Assembly: GCA_963732335.1 (NCBI GenBank) | Contig: CAVSZO010000046.1 | Location: 62,001 to 126,000, forward strand | DNA from: Desertimonas sp963732335 | GTDB lineage: Bacteria > Actinomycetota > Acidimicrobiia > Acidimicrobiales > Ilumatobacteraceae | Direction: 5' to 3' | DNA length: 64,000 nucleotides | In this document: positions 28,223 to 38,127 of the stretch, one piece after another | Layout: every line of letters starts with the position of its first letter | Numbering within the stretch: the first letter of the stretch is position 1 | Notes under the pieces: generated by a model | What the model was told of the DNA's origin: nothing | Seen by the model: only the letters and a program-made list of their open reading frames with translations | Databases searched by the model: none | Translations under genes and position numbers: made by a program

Positions 28223-31200
28223 ATGGACGTCGTGGTGGGGGCAGACGAGAGCCGAGGACGAGCTCGCCGCGCGGTTCGCCGGCTACGAGCTGGCTGACCG
28301 CTACCGGCTCGAGGACGGCCGGGTCTTCCTGTCGGGACTGCAGGCGGTCGCCCGGCTGCCGATCGACCAGCTGCGCATCGATCGTCGCAACGGCCTGAAC
28401 ACCGCCGCCTTCGTCTCGGGCTACCAGGGCTCACCGGTCGGCACGTTGCAGGAGGAGGTCAGCCGGGCGCGCGCGCACCGTCCCCGACCTGCCCGTCGTC
28501 GTGCGTCCCGGCGTCAACGAGGAGCTCGCGGCCACGGCGGTGATGGGCAGCCAGCTCGCCGATCACCGGCCCGAGCGCAAGTACGACGGCGTGCTCGGGA
28601 TGTGGTACGGCAAGGCGCCCGGCCTCGATCGCGCCAACGACGCGATCCGCCACGGCGTGTTCGCCGGCACGTCACCCCACGGCGGCGTCGTCGCCGTCGT
28701 CGGCGACGATCCGGCGGCCAAGTCGTCGACGCTGCCGAGCTCCAGCGACGCCACGATGGTCGACCTGCACATGCCGATCATCTTCCCCGGCGACGTGCAG
28801 GAGGCGCTCGACCTCGGCCGCCACTCCGTCGCCCTGTCGCGGGCCAGCGGCGTGTGGGTCGGCTACAAGCTCGTCACCGCCGTCGCCGACGGCACGGGCA
28901 CCGTCGACGTCCACCCCGATCGCGTCGTGCCGGTGATCCCGACGATGGAGTACGACGGCAAGCCGTTCGTCCCGCACCCGAGCGGCCGCCTGCTCACGCC
29001 GTACACGCTGGAGATGGAGCGGGAGTTCCAGGAGGTGCGCTCGGAGCTCGCCCGCCAGTACGGCGTGCTCAACAAGCTCAACCAGGTCACCGTCGGCACG
29101 CGAGGACGACTGGCTCGGCATCGCCGCCTCCGGGCACACCTACCACGAGCTGCGCGAGGCCCTGCGCCTGCTCGGCTTCGCCGACGACGAGGCGCTGCGC
29201 CGCAACGGCATCCGGCTGATGCGGCTGTCGATGCCGGTGCCGTTCGACGAGGACCAGGTGCGCCAGTTCGCCCACGGGCTCGCCGAGGTGATCGTCGTCG
29301 AGGAGAAGAACCCGACGCTCGAGGTGCTCGTCAAGGGGGCGTTGTACACCTGGGACGAGCGACCCGGTCGGTCGTCGGACGCCACGACGAGAGCGCCGAG
29401 CCGCTGATCCCCGGCACCGGGGCGATCGACGCCGACAAGCTGCTCGCCCCGCTGCGTGCCCGCCTCGTCCGGCGCATCGACGAGACACGGCTCGCCCCGC
29501 TGCCGGCGAAGCCCGAGCGCACCCGCATCCCGCTCGACCGTGAACCGCACGCCGTTCTACTGCAGCGGCTGCCCGCACAACATCTCGACTCGTGTTCCCG
29601 GCGGGCTCGCTCGTCGGCGGCGGTATCGGCTGCCACGCGATGGTCGCCCTGATGGAGCCCGAGCGGGTCGGCGACGTCGCCGGGCTCACGGCGATGGGCA
29701 ACGAAGGGGCGCAGTGGATCGGCATGGCGCCGTTCGTCGACCGCCAGCACATCATCCAGAACCTCGGCGACGGCACGTACTTCCACTCCGGCTCGCTCGC
29801 CGTCCGCGCCGCCGTCGCCGCCGGCGTCAACATCACGTTCAAGCTGCTCTACAACGGCACGGTGGCGATGACCGGCGGGCAGGACCCGCAGGGTCAGCTC
29901 GACGTGCCGAGCGTGGTCCAGGAGCTGCTCCTCGAAGGCGTCGGCCGGGTCATCGTCACGACCGACGACCTCGAGGGCCTACAGCGACGCCGACTTCGGC
30001 CCGCACGCCGACCGCGTCGACGTGTGGGACCGCACGCGGCTGATCGAGGCGCAAGAGCGTGCTCGCCGCCGTCCCGGGCGTGACCGTGCTGGTCCACGAC
30101 CAGGCGTGCGCCGCCGAGAAGCGCCGGGCCCGCAGCCGCGGCAAGCTCGCCAAGCCGGACTTCCGCATCGTGATCAACGAACGGGTCTGCGAGGGCTGCG
30201 GCGACTGCGGCGACAAGAGCAACTGCCTGTCGGTGCAGCCGGTGATGACGGAGTACGGGCGCAAGACGCGCATCCACCAGACGAGCTGCAACTTCGACAT
30301 GACCTGCCTCGAGGGCGACTGCCCGTCGTTCGCCCTCGTCTCCGTCGACGCCGACGGCCGGCCAGCCGGCAGCGCGCGACCACGGCGGCGCCGGCTGCGT
30401 CGGCGATCCGCCGACGGCCTGCCCGACCGGCTCCGACCGTGCCGACCGACGAGTTCATCGTCCGCCTCTCCGGGCATCGGCGGCACCGGGGTGGTCACCG
30501 TCAGCCAGATCCTCGGCACGGCGGCGATGCTCGGCGGGCGCACGGTGCGCGGCCTCGACCAGACCGGTTTGTCGCAGAAGGCCGGCCCGGTCGTCAGCGA
30601 CCTGCGCATCTCCGCCAACGGCACGCCGATGTCGAACCGCGCCAACTCGGCCGGCGTCGACTGCTTCCTGGCCTTCGACCTGCTCGTCGGCGCCAGCGAC
30701 ACCCACCGCACCGGGGCGCGGGCCGGCCGGACCGATCGTCATCGGCTCGGCGGCGCCGACGCCGACGGGGGCGATGGTCACCAATCCGACGACGCCGTAC
30801 CCGGAGCTCGACGTGCTCACCGGCCGCCTCGCCGAGGTGTCGCGGCCGCGACGCCAACCGCTACCCGAACGCCGCGGCGATCACCAGCGGGCTGTTCGGC
30901 GACGCGACGACCGCCAACATCTTCCTCCTCGGCGTCGCCGTGCAGGCCGGGGCGATCCCCATCGACACCGCGTTGATCGAGCGGGCGATCGAGCTCAACG
31001 GCGTCGCCGTGCAGCGCAACGTCACCGCCTTCCGGTGGGGTCGCCGGTGGTACGTGCGGCCCGACGAGGTCGAACAGGCCGCCGGTGTCGTGTCTCACGC
31101 CGAACCGGAGACGCTCGACGGGCTGATCGACCGCCTCGCCGCCGACCTCACCGACTACCAGTCGGCGCGCTACGCCGATCGCTTCCGCCGCGATCGTGGC

Positions 31201-31770
31201 CACGGCCCGTCAGGCCGAGCAGCGCGTCGACCCGGACGTCGCTCGGGTTCACCGACGCGGTCGCCCGCAACCTGCACAAGCTGATGGCGTACAAGGACGA
31301 GTACGAGGTCGCCCGCCTGCTCCTGCTGCCCGAGTCACGCGCCGCCTACGAGGCGGTCGGCGGGCCGAGGACGAAGGTGACCTGGCGGCTGCACCCGCCG
31401 ACGCTGCGGGCGCTGGGCAGGAAGCGGAAGATCAAGTTCGGGCCACGCACGGCGCCGATGTTCAAGGCGCTGCGGGCAGCCAAGCGGGTGCGCGGCACGC
31501 CGCTCGATCCGTTCCGCTGGGCGGAGGTGCGCCGCATCGAGCGGGCGATGATCCCCGAGTACGTCGCAGGCCGTGGAGACGCTGTGCGCCCAGCTCACCG
31601 CCGCCAACCTCGCCGAGGCGACGGCCATCGCCACGTTCCCCGACCAGGTCCGCGGCTACGAGGACATCAAGCTCCCCCGCGCCAAGCGCTACCGCGAGGA
31701 GTTGGCTGCCCGGCTCGCACACGTTCCACTGACCCACGACTCGGGTCGACCGTTCCATGGACGCGTGTGA
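28223..31770 (+). pseudogene. Indolepyruvate ferredoxin oxidoreductase (fused alpha/beta), many frameshifts
   Basis: Repaired length about 1180 residues, normal for the single-chain form. Order of parts: pyruvate-domain start FLSGLQAVARLPIDQLRIDR and FVSGYQGSPVGTLQEEV; GVNEELAATAVMGSQLADHR; TPP-binding FYCSGCPHNISTRVP and GGGIGCHAMVALM, then TAMGNEGAQWIGMAPF; Fe-S cluster CEGCGDCGDKSNC; then the gamma domain SGIGGTGVVTVSQILGTAAM and GLDQTGLSQKAGPVVSDLRI. Decarboxylates aryl or branched 2-oxoacids to acyl-CoA with ferredoxin. It is 59 bases after the amidase, so it may or may not belong to that operon. At least a dozen indels are needed for repair. Confidence 0.85.
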
Positions 31771-31789
31771 GACACATCTGGCTCACACG
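31764..31789. terminator. Hairpin between convergent genes
   Basis: CGTGTGAG (31764-31771) and CTCACACG (31782-31789) are perfectly complementary around a 10-base loop. The stem starts inside the last codons of the oxidoreductase and sits 26 bases from the convergent exporter stop, so it can serve both directions. No U-run is seen. The loop plus right arm contains, on the minus strand, GCCAGATGTGTC, which recurs at 38342-38353. Confidence 0.6.
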
Positions 31790-31814
31790 TGGCCACAGAA
31801 CGTCGCGAGAGCGG

Positions 31815-33505
31815 TCAGCCGAGGCGGATGATCTGGTCGGCGCGCTCGAAGGCCACGGCGCGGTGGCTGACGGCGATCACGGTGAGTCCGGCGGCGGCGA
31901 GGTTCTGCCACAGCCGCACCTCCGTCTCCACGTCGACGGCGCTGGAGAGGTCGTCGAGGACGACGAGCTCGGGTCGGTGGACCAGCGCCCGCGCCGTCGC
32001 CAGGCGCTGCCGCTGACCGCCGGACAGGCGCAGGCCACGCGGCCCGATCAGGGTGCCGGCGGCCTCCGGCATCGCCGCCACCTCATCGGAGATCGCCGCC
32101 AACTCGAGGGCGGTGACGATGGCCGCCTCGTCCATCGGGCCGAGCGAGACGTTGTCGCTCACCGAGTCCGACACGAGCTGGGGCACCTGCGGCAGGAACG
32201 CCGCGTTCGGGGGCACCAGGAAGGCTCCGGGATCATCGATCGGCGTGCCGTTCCAGCGCACCACCCCGGACACGTCTGGATCGCCAGCCGAGGCCGAGCA
32301 TCGCCCGCAGCAATGTCGACTTGCCTGATCCGACGGGCCCGGTGACGACCGTGAAGCTGCCGCGCTCGACGGCGAACGACAACGGTCCGACGCCGGAACC
32401 ATCGGCGTAGCGCGCCGACAAGCCGACGACCTCGAATCGCTCGAGCGGAACGCGCCGCGGCCGCACTGCGTCAGGGCGGACGCCGTTCTGCCACTGCTCG
32501 ATCGGCAGGTAGCGCTCGCGCACGGTGTTGTTGACGTCGGTCTCGGCCACCAGCATGCGCATCCGCTCGAACGCCACCCCGGCCTGCTTGCGGCGGGCGA
32601 GCAGGCGCCCGACCATGCGCGGCAGGAAGCTCAGCCAGCCGAGGTAGGCGGCGAACAGCGCCAGCGTGCCGACGCTGAAGCTGCCGTCGGTGATCGCCGC
32701 GGCGCTGACGACGAGGACGATGCCGAAGCCGACGTCGGCGGCGCCGTGGCTGAACGCGAACACGCACTCGCTGAGCACGCGGTCGCGCACCGCAGTCTCC
32801 CCGCGCCGCTTGACCAGCCTGTCGAGCCGGGTGAGCAGGTGCTCGGCGGCGCCGTTGACCTTGACCGTCGTCGCCGCCGCCATCATGTCGCCGACGAGCC
32901 CGGTGACGTGACCGGTGGCGATGCGATCGGCTTCCCGGTAGGACTTGATGCGGCTGTCGGCGAAGCGGGTGACGAGCACGACCCCGATCATCGGGATGAG
33001 CAGCACAGCGGCCGCCCGGGCATCGGCCATCCCGAGGATGATCCCGGCGCCGACACTGAAGGCGAGGCCGGCGGAGACGTCCACGACGCCGTCGATCAGC
33101 CAGGTCACGTCCTCCACGTCGTCGCGGAAGTGGGTCAGCGCTTCGCCGGCCGAGCCGACCGGCTGGCCGGCCTCCGGCCCGCCGCTGGCCATCTGCGCCT
33201 TGAGCAGGTTCGCCCGCAGGAACGTCTGCATGTGCACCCACGACTTCGTCCACGTGATCGCCCCGTAGTGGATGACGGCCATGCGCAGGATCTCGACAGC
33301 GCCGAGCATGCGCGGCGTAGCGGTACACGGTGGACGTATCGCCCTCGTTGAGGGCGTCGAAGCCGCGCCCGAGCAGGTAGCCGCTGACGACCGGCAGCAT
33401 GAAGAACACGACGAATGCCAGCCAGCCGAGCCAGAACGAGCGCGGCTCGTGCTTGGCGACCTGCCAGGCGAGCTTCCACAGGTTCGGGTTGTCACTCGCT
33501 CGCAT
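31815..33505 (-). CDS. ABC transporter, membrane and ATP-binding domains (exporter half 1), two frameshifts
   Basis: Repaired length about 563 residues. An N-terminal six-helix membrane domain (ABC_membrane) is followed by an ATPase with Walker A GPVGSGKSTLLRAML, signature LSGGQRQRLATARAL, and Walker B LVVLDDLSSAVD, where the catalytic Glu is replaced by Asp; the switch His is in VSHRA. Extra bases near 33311 and 32290 split it into three frames. ATG 33505 overlaps the stop of the other half in TGATG. It forms a heterodimeric exporter with the gene upstream; substrate unknown. Confidence 0.82.
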
Positions 33506-35322
33506 CACACGTCTGCTTCCACGCGGTGCAGCGTCGGGTCCTCAGCGACACCGTCGAACCCGTCGACGACGGCCTCCTCGCCGACGATGTCGGACTCGAC
33601 AGCCAGCGCCAACTCGAGGAGGTGACGGAAGTGGCTGTCCCGGTTGTCGACGAGGGCGGTGCGATCGCCGTGCTCGGCGATCCGGCCGTGGTCGAACACG
33701 ATCACCTCGTCGACCATGTCGAGCGTCGACAGGCGGTGGGCGATGACGAACGTCGTCCGTCCCTTCATCAGCTCGACGATCGCCGCGGCGATGCGCCGCT
33801 CGGTCTCCGGGTCGACCCGCGCCGTCGCCTCGTCGAGGACGACGAGGTCAGGGTCGCGCAACCAGACTCGGGCGAGGGCGAGGAGCTGGGCCTGCCCCGC
33901 CGAAAGGCCAGACCCACCGGCGCCGAGCGGACGATCGATCCCGGTTTCGACGAGCCCGTCGAGCCCGACATGACGCAGCGCCTGCTCGACGTCGGCGTCG
34001 GTGGGCCCTGGGTCGAACAGGGTGACATTGTCGCGGATCGTCCCCTCGAACAGCTCGACCTCCTGGGGCACGAGGGCGACACGGCGGCGCAGCTCGGCGA
34101 GCGGGATGTCGGCGATCGGCACTCCCCCGAGGGCGACGCTGCCGTGCGTCGCTTCGACGAGTCGGAGGAGCAGCCGGGAGAACGTCGTCTTGCCGCTGCC
34201 GGTGCGCCCGACAACGCCGACGGAGCGACCGCCGGCGACCTCGACGTCGACGTCGTGGAGGATCGGCTGGACCTCGTCGTAGGCGAAGCCGACGCCGTTG
34301 CACGACACCCTCAACGGACCAGGCGGGGGAGACGTCGTGCCGCGATCGACGACCGTCGGCTCGATGGCGAGCAGCTCGAACACCCGGTGCATCGCCCCGT
34401 TGGCCTTCTGGATCACCTCGAGTTGGTCGGCGAGCTCCTCCAGTGGACGGATCATCAGGTGGACGTACTGGAACAGCAGGAACGCCGTGCCGAGCGTGAT
34501 CGCCCCGTTGCTCACGAGCGCCGCCGACAGCACGAGCGTGCCGACGAGCCCGATGGCGACGTCGATCTGCAGCGCCCACCACATGCGCAGGAACGCCGCC
34601 TCCCGGCGCACCGCACTCGTGATCGCCTCGGTGCTGTCCTCGACGAACCGCCACATGGCGTGGTTCTCGGCTCCGTTGGCGCGCAGGTCCTCCACCGCCG
34701 TGAGCCGCTCCTCGATGCCCCCGTAGAGCTTGGCGTACGAGCCCATCTCGTCGGACGACTCGCGTACGGCGCGGTGGCGCATGCTGAGGACGAGGAGGAT
34801 CGAGATGCCGAGATAGACGATCATCCCAGCGCCGAGCCGCCAGTCGAGGGCGGTCAGCACCCCGAGCATGCCCGTCAACAGGATCGCCGCCCCGGCAACC
34901 TTGGGCACGACCTGGGACAGGAAGTTGGACACGTTGGTGACGTCGCCGTCGACGCGCTGGATCAACTCGCCCGGCGTGTGCTTGCGATGGAACTCGTGGT
35001 CGAGCCCGAGGACATGCCGGGTCATGTCGAGGCGCAAGCCGTTGGTGATCCGCCAGGCCGCCACTGTCGCTGAGCGCACGACCACGACGTTGAGCACCTG
35101 GGTGGCGATGGCGACGACTAGGAAGAGCACGGCGAGGCGGACAACCTCGGCCACCGTCGTGCCGTGAGTGGCCTCGTCGACGATGCGCCGAACGATCAGC
35201 GGTCCGGCCAAGGCGCCTGCTGAGGCCGCGGCGATGACCACGCCGAGGATTGCCCATCGGCGTGCATCCGGCCGGATCAACGCCGTGAGGGCGCGCCGGC
35301 GAGACGTCGTTGTCTGCGCCAC
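33505..35322 (-). CDS. ABC transporter, membrane and ATP-binding domains (exporter half 2)
   Basis: Intact half-transporter of 605 residues. Six membrane helices span about 20-310, then an ATPase domain with Walker A GRTGSGKTTFSRLLL, Walker B DLVVLDEATARVD (catalytic Glu present) and switch IAHRL. The signature is LSAGQAQ, with Ala in place of the usual Gly. Combined with the Asp in Walker B of the other half, this gives one canonical and one degenerate ATP site, as in TM287/288-type heterodimers. The start lies 43 bases after the polyphosphate glucokinase-like gene. Confidence 0.88.
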   Translation of the reverse strand: MAQTTTSRRRALTALIRPDARRWAILGVVIAAASAGALAGPLIVRRIVDEATHGTTVAEVVRLAVLFLVVAIATQVLNVVVVRSATVAAWRITNGLRLDMTRHVLGLDHEFHRKHTPGELIQRVDGDVTNVSNFLSQVVPKVAGAAILLTGMLGVLTALDWRLGAGMIVYLGISILLVLSMRHRAVRESSDEMGSYAKLYGGIEERLTAVEDLRANGAENHAMWRFVEDSTEAITSAVRREAAFLRMWWALQIDVAIGLVGTLVLSAALVSNGAITLGTAFLLFQYVHLMIRPLEELADQLEVIQKANGAMHRVFELLAIEPTVVDRGTTSPPPGPLRVSCNGVGFAYDEVQPILHDVDVEVAGGRSVGVVGRTGSGKTTFSRLLLRLVEATHGSVALGGVPIADIPLAELRRRVALVPQEVELFEGTIRDNVTLFDPGPTDADVEQALRHVGLDGLVETGIDRPLGAGGSGLSAGQAQLLALARVWLRDPDLVVLDEATARVDPETERRIAAAIVELMKGRTTFVIAHRLSTLDMVDEVIVFDHGRIAEHGDRTALVDNRDSHFRHLLELALAVESDIVGEEAVVDGFDGVAEDPTLHRVEADV

Positions 35323-35365
35323 GCATCCAGTCTCGCCGCGGCCGCGGCGGACTGCGCGGTGGGTT

Positions 35366-36133
35366 TCAGGGCATCTTGGCCTGCTCGGCGATCAGCGCGG
35401 CGCCGACGATCCCGGCTTCGTTCTCGAGCGACGCCACGACGATCTCCGTATCGATGTCGACGTACTCCAGCCACTTGTCGGCCTTGCGGCTGACTCCCCC
35501 ACCCACGATGAACAGGTCGGGTGAGAACAGGAACTCGACGTGTTCGATGTAGCGGTCGACGCGCTCTCCCCACTCCTTCCACGACAGCTTCTCCCGGTCG
35601 CGGACCACGGCCGCGGCACGGTGCTCGGCCTGGTGACCGTCGAGGATGAGGTGACCGAGCTCGGTGTTGGGGACCAGCTTGCCGTCGAGGAACAGGCCCG
35701 ACCCGATCCCCGTGCCGAACGTCAGCATGATGACGACACCGTCTCGGCCACGGCCTTCGCCGTATCGCATCTCGGCGAGCCCGGCAGCATCGGCGTCGTT
35801 GATCACGTGCACTGGCCGCCCCGAGGCTGCCGTGAAGACCGCGTCGATGTCCGTGCCGATCCACGACTTGTCGATGTTCGCTGCTGAGCGGGCAACGCCG
35901 TTACGCACCACCGCCGGGAAGGCGACGCCGACCTTGTCCTCCCATTCGAAGTGATCGACGAGCTGGCGCACCACCTCGGCCATCGCCGCAGGGGTCGACG
36001 GCTGGGGGGTGAGGACCTTGTAGCGGTCCGCAGTCAGGGTGCCGGTGGTCAGGTCGACCGGCGCGGCCTTCATGCCAGAGCCACCGATGTCGATCCCGAA
36101 CGCCGTGGCCTGGTCGGTGCTCACGAACCGCAC
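35366..36133 (-). CDS. ppgK: ROK family kinase, probable polyphosphate glucokinase
   Basis: Cytoplasmic sugar kinase of 255 residues. The phosphate-1 motif reads FGIDIGGSGMKAAPVDLTTG, continuing GVAFPAVVRNGVARSAANID and the sugar/phosphate site HVINDADAAGLAEMRYGEG with TFGTGIGSGLFLDGKLVPNT and ELGHL. The GSGMKAAPVD and NDADAAGLAE patterns are those of actinobacterial polyphosphate-dependent glucokinases, which use polyphosphate or ATP to make glucose 6-phosphate. GTG 36133 or GTG 36124 could be the start. Being ROK, a role as a plain glucokinase remains possible. Confidence 0.82.
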   Translation of the reverse strand: MRFVSTDQATAFGIDIGGSGMKAAPVDLTTGTLTADRYKVLTPQPSTPAAMAEVVRQLVDHFEWEDKVGVAFPAVVRNGVARSAANIDKSWIGTDIDAVFTAASGRPVHVINDADAAGLAEMRYGEGRGRDGVVIMLTFGTGIGSGLFLDGKLVPNTELGHLILDGHQAEHRAAAVVRDREKLSWKEWGERVDRYIEHVEFLFSPDLFIVGGGVSRKADKWLEYVDIDTEIVVASLENEAGIVGAALIAEQAKMP

Positions 36134-36167
36134 ACTACGTGGCGCCGTTGGCCGCCTCGACGAAGAG

Positions 36168-37316
36168 TCACAAGCCGAGGGAGCGGCCGATGAGCTCCTT
36201 CATGATCTCGGTGGTGCCGCCGTAGATGCGCGTGATGCGAGCATCGGTGAAGGCGCGGGCGATCGGGTACTCCATCATGTAGCCATAGCCGCCGTGCAGC
36301 TGCAGACACGTGTCGGCGACTCGGCCCTGCAGCTCGGTGGACCACCACTTCGCCATCGCCGCGTCGTCGGCGCTCAAGGTGCCGGCGTTGAGGGCGAGCA
36401 CGCAGCGGTCGACGTAGGCCTGGGCGACCTCGATCTCGGTGGCCATCTCGGCGAAGCGGAAGCGGCTGCTCTGGAACGTGCCGATCGGTTGCCCGAACGC
36501 CTTGCGCTGCTTGGCGTACTCCAGCGTGCGCTCGAACGCAGCCCGCGCCGCGGCCACGGCGGAGATCGCGATCGAGAGCCGCTCCTGGGGCAGGTTGGAC
36601 ACGAGCTGGAGGAACCCGGTGCCCTCTTCGCCGAGACGGTTGGCGACAGGGACGCGGGCGTCGGCGAAGAACAGCTCGGCGGTGTCCTGGGCGTGCATCC
36701 CGACCTTGTCGAGGTTGCGGCCACGGTCGAATCCAGGCGTGTCGCGTTCGACGACGAGCAGTGACATCCCGCGGTGACGCTGGGTCGGGTCGGTCTTCAC
36801 GGCCGTGATCACCAGGTCGGCGTTGATCCCGTTGGTGATGAACGTCTTCGAGCCATTGACGACGTAGTTGTCGCCATCGCGGACGGCGGTGGTCGACATC
36901 GACGCCAGGTCCGAACCGATGCCCGGCTCGGTCATGGCGATGGCGGTGATCAGCTCGCCGGCACAGATCCCCGGAAGCCAGCGCCGCTTCTGCTCGTCGT
37001 TCGACTGGTGGACGAAGTACGGCAGGCACACGTCGTTGTGCAGCGTGATACCGAGGCCGGCGGCATTGACGTCGGCGCGCTGCAGTTCCTCGGCGATGAC
37101 CACGTTGAAGCGGAAGTCGGCAACCCCTCCGCCGCCGTACTCCTCGGGAACGTCCATGCCGAGAAACCCGTTGGCGCCCGCTGCCGTGAACAGGGCCCGG
37201 TCGACGATCCCACATTCCTCCCAGCGTTCACGGTGCGGGGTCATCTCCCGCTCGACGAACGTGGCGAAGGCAGATCGGAACTGCTCGTGGGTGTCATCGA
37301 ACAGGCCGCGGTCCAC
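36168..37316 (-). CDS. Acyl-CoA dehydrogenase
   Basis: Flavoenzyme of 382 residues introducing a 2,3 double bond in an acyl-CoA. Domain order is normal: helical N-domain; the FAD/substrate site ITAIAMTEPGIGSDLASMST; WIxN-like NGSKTFITNGINADLVITAV; and the C-terminal DTCLQLHGGYGYMMEYPIAR with YGGTTEIMKELIGRSLGL. The catalytic Glu expected before 'YP' is plausible at EYPIAR. Starts with GTG. It is divergent from an FCD-type GntR regulator across a 64-base gap that holds a palindromic operator, so it is likely a target of that regulator. Chain-length preference is not apparent. Confidence 0.9.
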   Translation of the reverse strand: MDRGLFDDTHEQFRSAFATFVEREMTPHRERWEECGIVDRALFTAAGANGFLGMDVPEEYGGGGVADFRFNVVIAEELQRADVNAAGLGITLHNDVCLPYFVHQSNDEQKRRWLPGICAGELITAIAMTEPGIGSDLASMSTTAVRDGDNYVVNGSKTFITNGINADLVITAVKTDPTQRHRGMSLLVVERDTPGFDRGRNLDKVGMHAQDTAELFFADARVPVANRLGEEGTGFLQLVSNLPQERLSIAISAVAAARAAFERTLEYAKQRKAFGQPIGTFQSSRFRFAEMATEIEVAQAYVDRCVLALNAGTLSADDAAMAKWWSTELQGRVADTCLQLHGGYGYMMEYPIARAFTDARITRIYGGTTEIMKELIGRSLGL

Positions 37317-37347
37317 ATCGGCACACTACGACGCTCCGCATCGTGCC

Positions 37348-37371
37348 AATCGTTCAACTGTTTGTACGATT
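37348..37371. promoter_or_regulatory. Palindromic operator for the FCD/GntR regulator
   Basis: AATCGTTCAA-CTGT-TTGTACGATT (37348-37371) is an inverted repeat with 9 of 10 matching positions per arm. It lies in the middle of the 64-base gap between the acyl-CoA dehydrogenase and the GntR-type gene and would cover both promoters. Short A/T-rich half-sites of this type are normal for FadR-subfamily regulators. Confidence 0.7.
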
Positions 37372-37380
37372 CGCCGCGAC

Positions 37381-38127
37381 GTGGCCACCTCCTCCCAATT
37401 GCGGGTTCCCAAGACGGCTGAACTGGTCGCCGACCGATTGCGCAAGCGGATAGTTCGTGGCGAGCTGCGCGAGGGCGAGTCGCTCCCCGCCGAGGCCACA
37501 CTTACTGAGCAGTTCGGTGTGTCGCGCCCGACCTTGCGCGAGGCATTCCGTGTCCTCGAAACCGAACAGCTGATCACCGTTCGGCGTGGTGCCCGCGGCG
37601 GCGCCAGCGTCCACGCCCCGAGCGCGACGATGGTCGCTCGATACGCCGGCTTCTTCCTCGAACACGACGGCGCGTCGCTCGCCGACGTGCTCGAAGCACG
37701 GGTCGCCACCGAAAGTCCCGCCGCCGGACTCGCCGCCCAACGCCGCACCGCCGACGATCTCGCCGGCCTGCGGGCGGCAATCGCCGAGTGCGAACAGGTC
37801 GCCGCCGATCGCCGCCGGCTGGTGCTCCACTTCAGCGAGTTCCACGCCTTGGTTGTCGCCACGGCACGTAACCGGACGATCGCCCTGCTCCACGCCGTTC
37901 TCCGGGAGATCATCGACATGGCCAAGCTGCGCCGCCTCAGCGATGGCGCCGACGGCCCGAGCCAAGCCCTCGCCCGCGGCGCCGACGCCCATCGCCACCT
38001 CGTCGACCTGATCGCCGCCGGCGACGCGGCGGGAGCCGAGGCGTGGTGGCGACGCCACTTGACCGAGGCCAACCGCTACCTACTGGCGATCCCCGGCGGC
38101 GACGAGCCCCTCGATCTCTTGGATTGA
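37381..38127 (+). CDS. GntR family regulator, FCD (FadR) subfamily
   Basis: Protein of 248 residues. The winged helix (about 5-75) contains RLRKRIVRGELREGESLPAE and LTEQFGVSRPTLREAFRVLE, followed by ITVRRGARGGASVHAP. The FCD ligand domain is helical, with metal-ligand-like residues in VLEARVATES, HFSEFHALVVATARN and DAHRHLVDLIAAGD. Starts with GTG 37381. FCD regulators sense organic acids or acyl-CoAs; control of the divergent acyl-CoA dehydrogenase is the obvious inference. Confidence 0.88.
   Translation: MATSSQLRVPKTAELVADRLRKRIVRGELREGESLPAEATLTEQFGVSRPTLREAFRVLETEQLITVRRGARGGASVHAPSATMVARYAGFFLEHDGASLADVLEARVATESPAAGLAAQRRTADDLAGLRAAIAECEQVAADRRRLVLHFSEFHALVVATARNRTIALLHAVLREIIDMAKLRRLSDGADGPSQALARGADAHRHLVDLIAAGDAAGAEAWWRRHLTEANRYLLAIPGGDEPLDLLD

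Noticed and set aside
16250..31600. Programmed frameshifting or a recoding system across the operon
   Set aside because: Indels of both signs occur at many unrelated contexts without a common slippery site, so error or decay is more likely.
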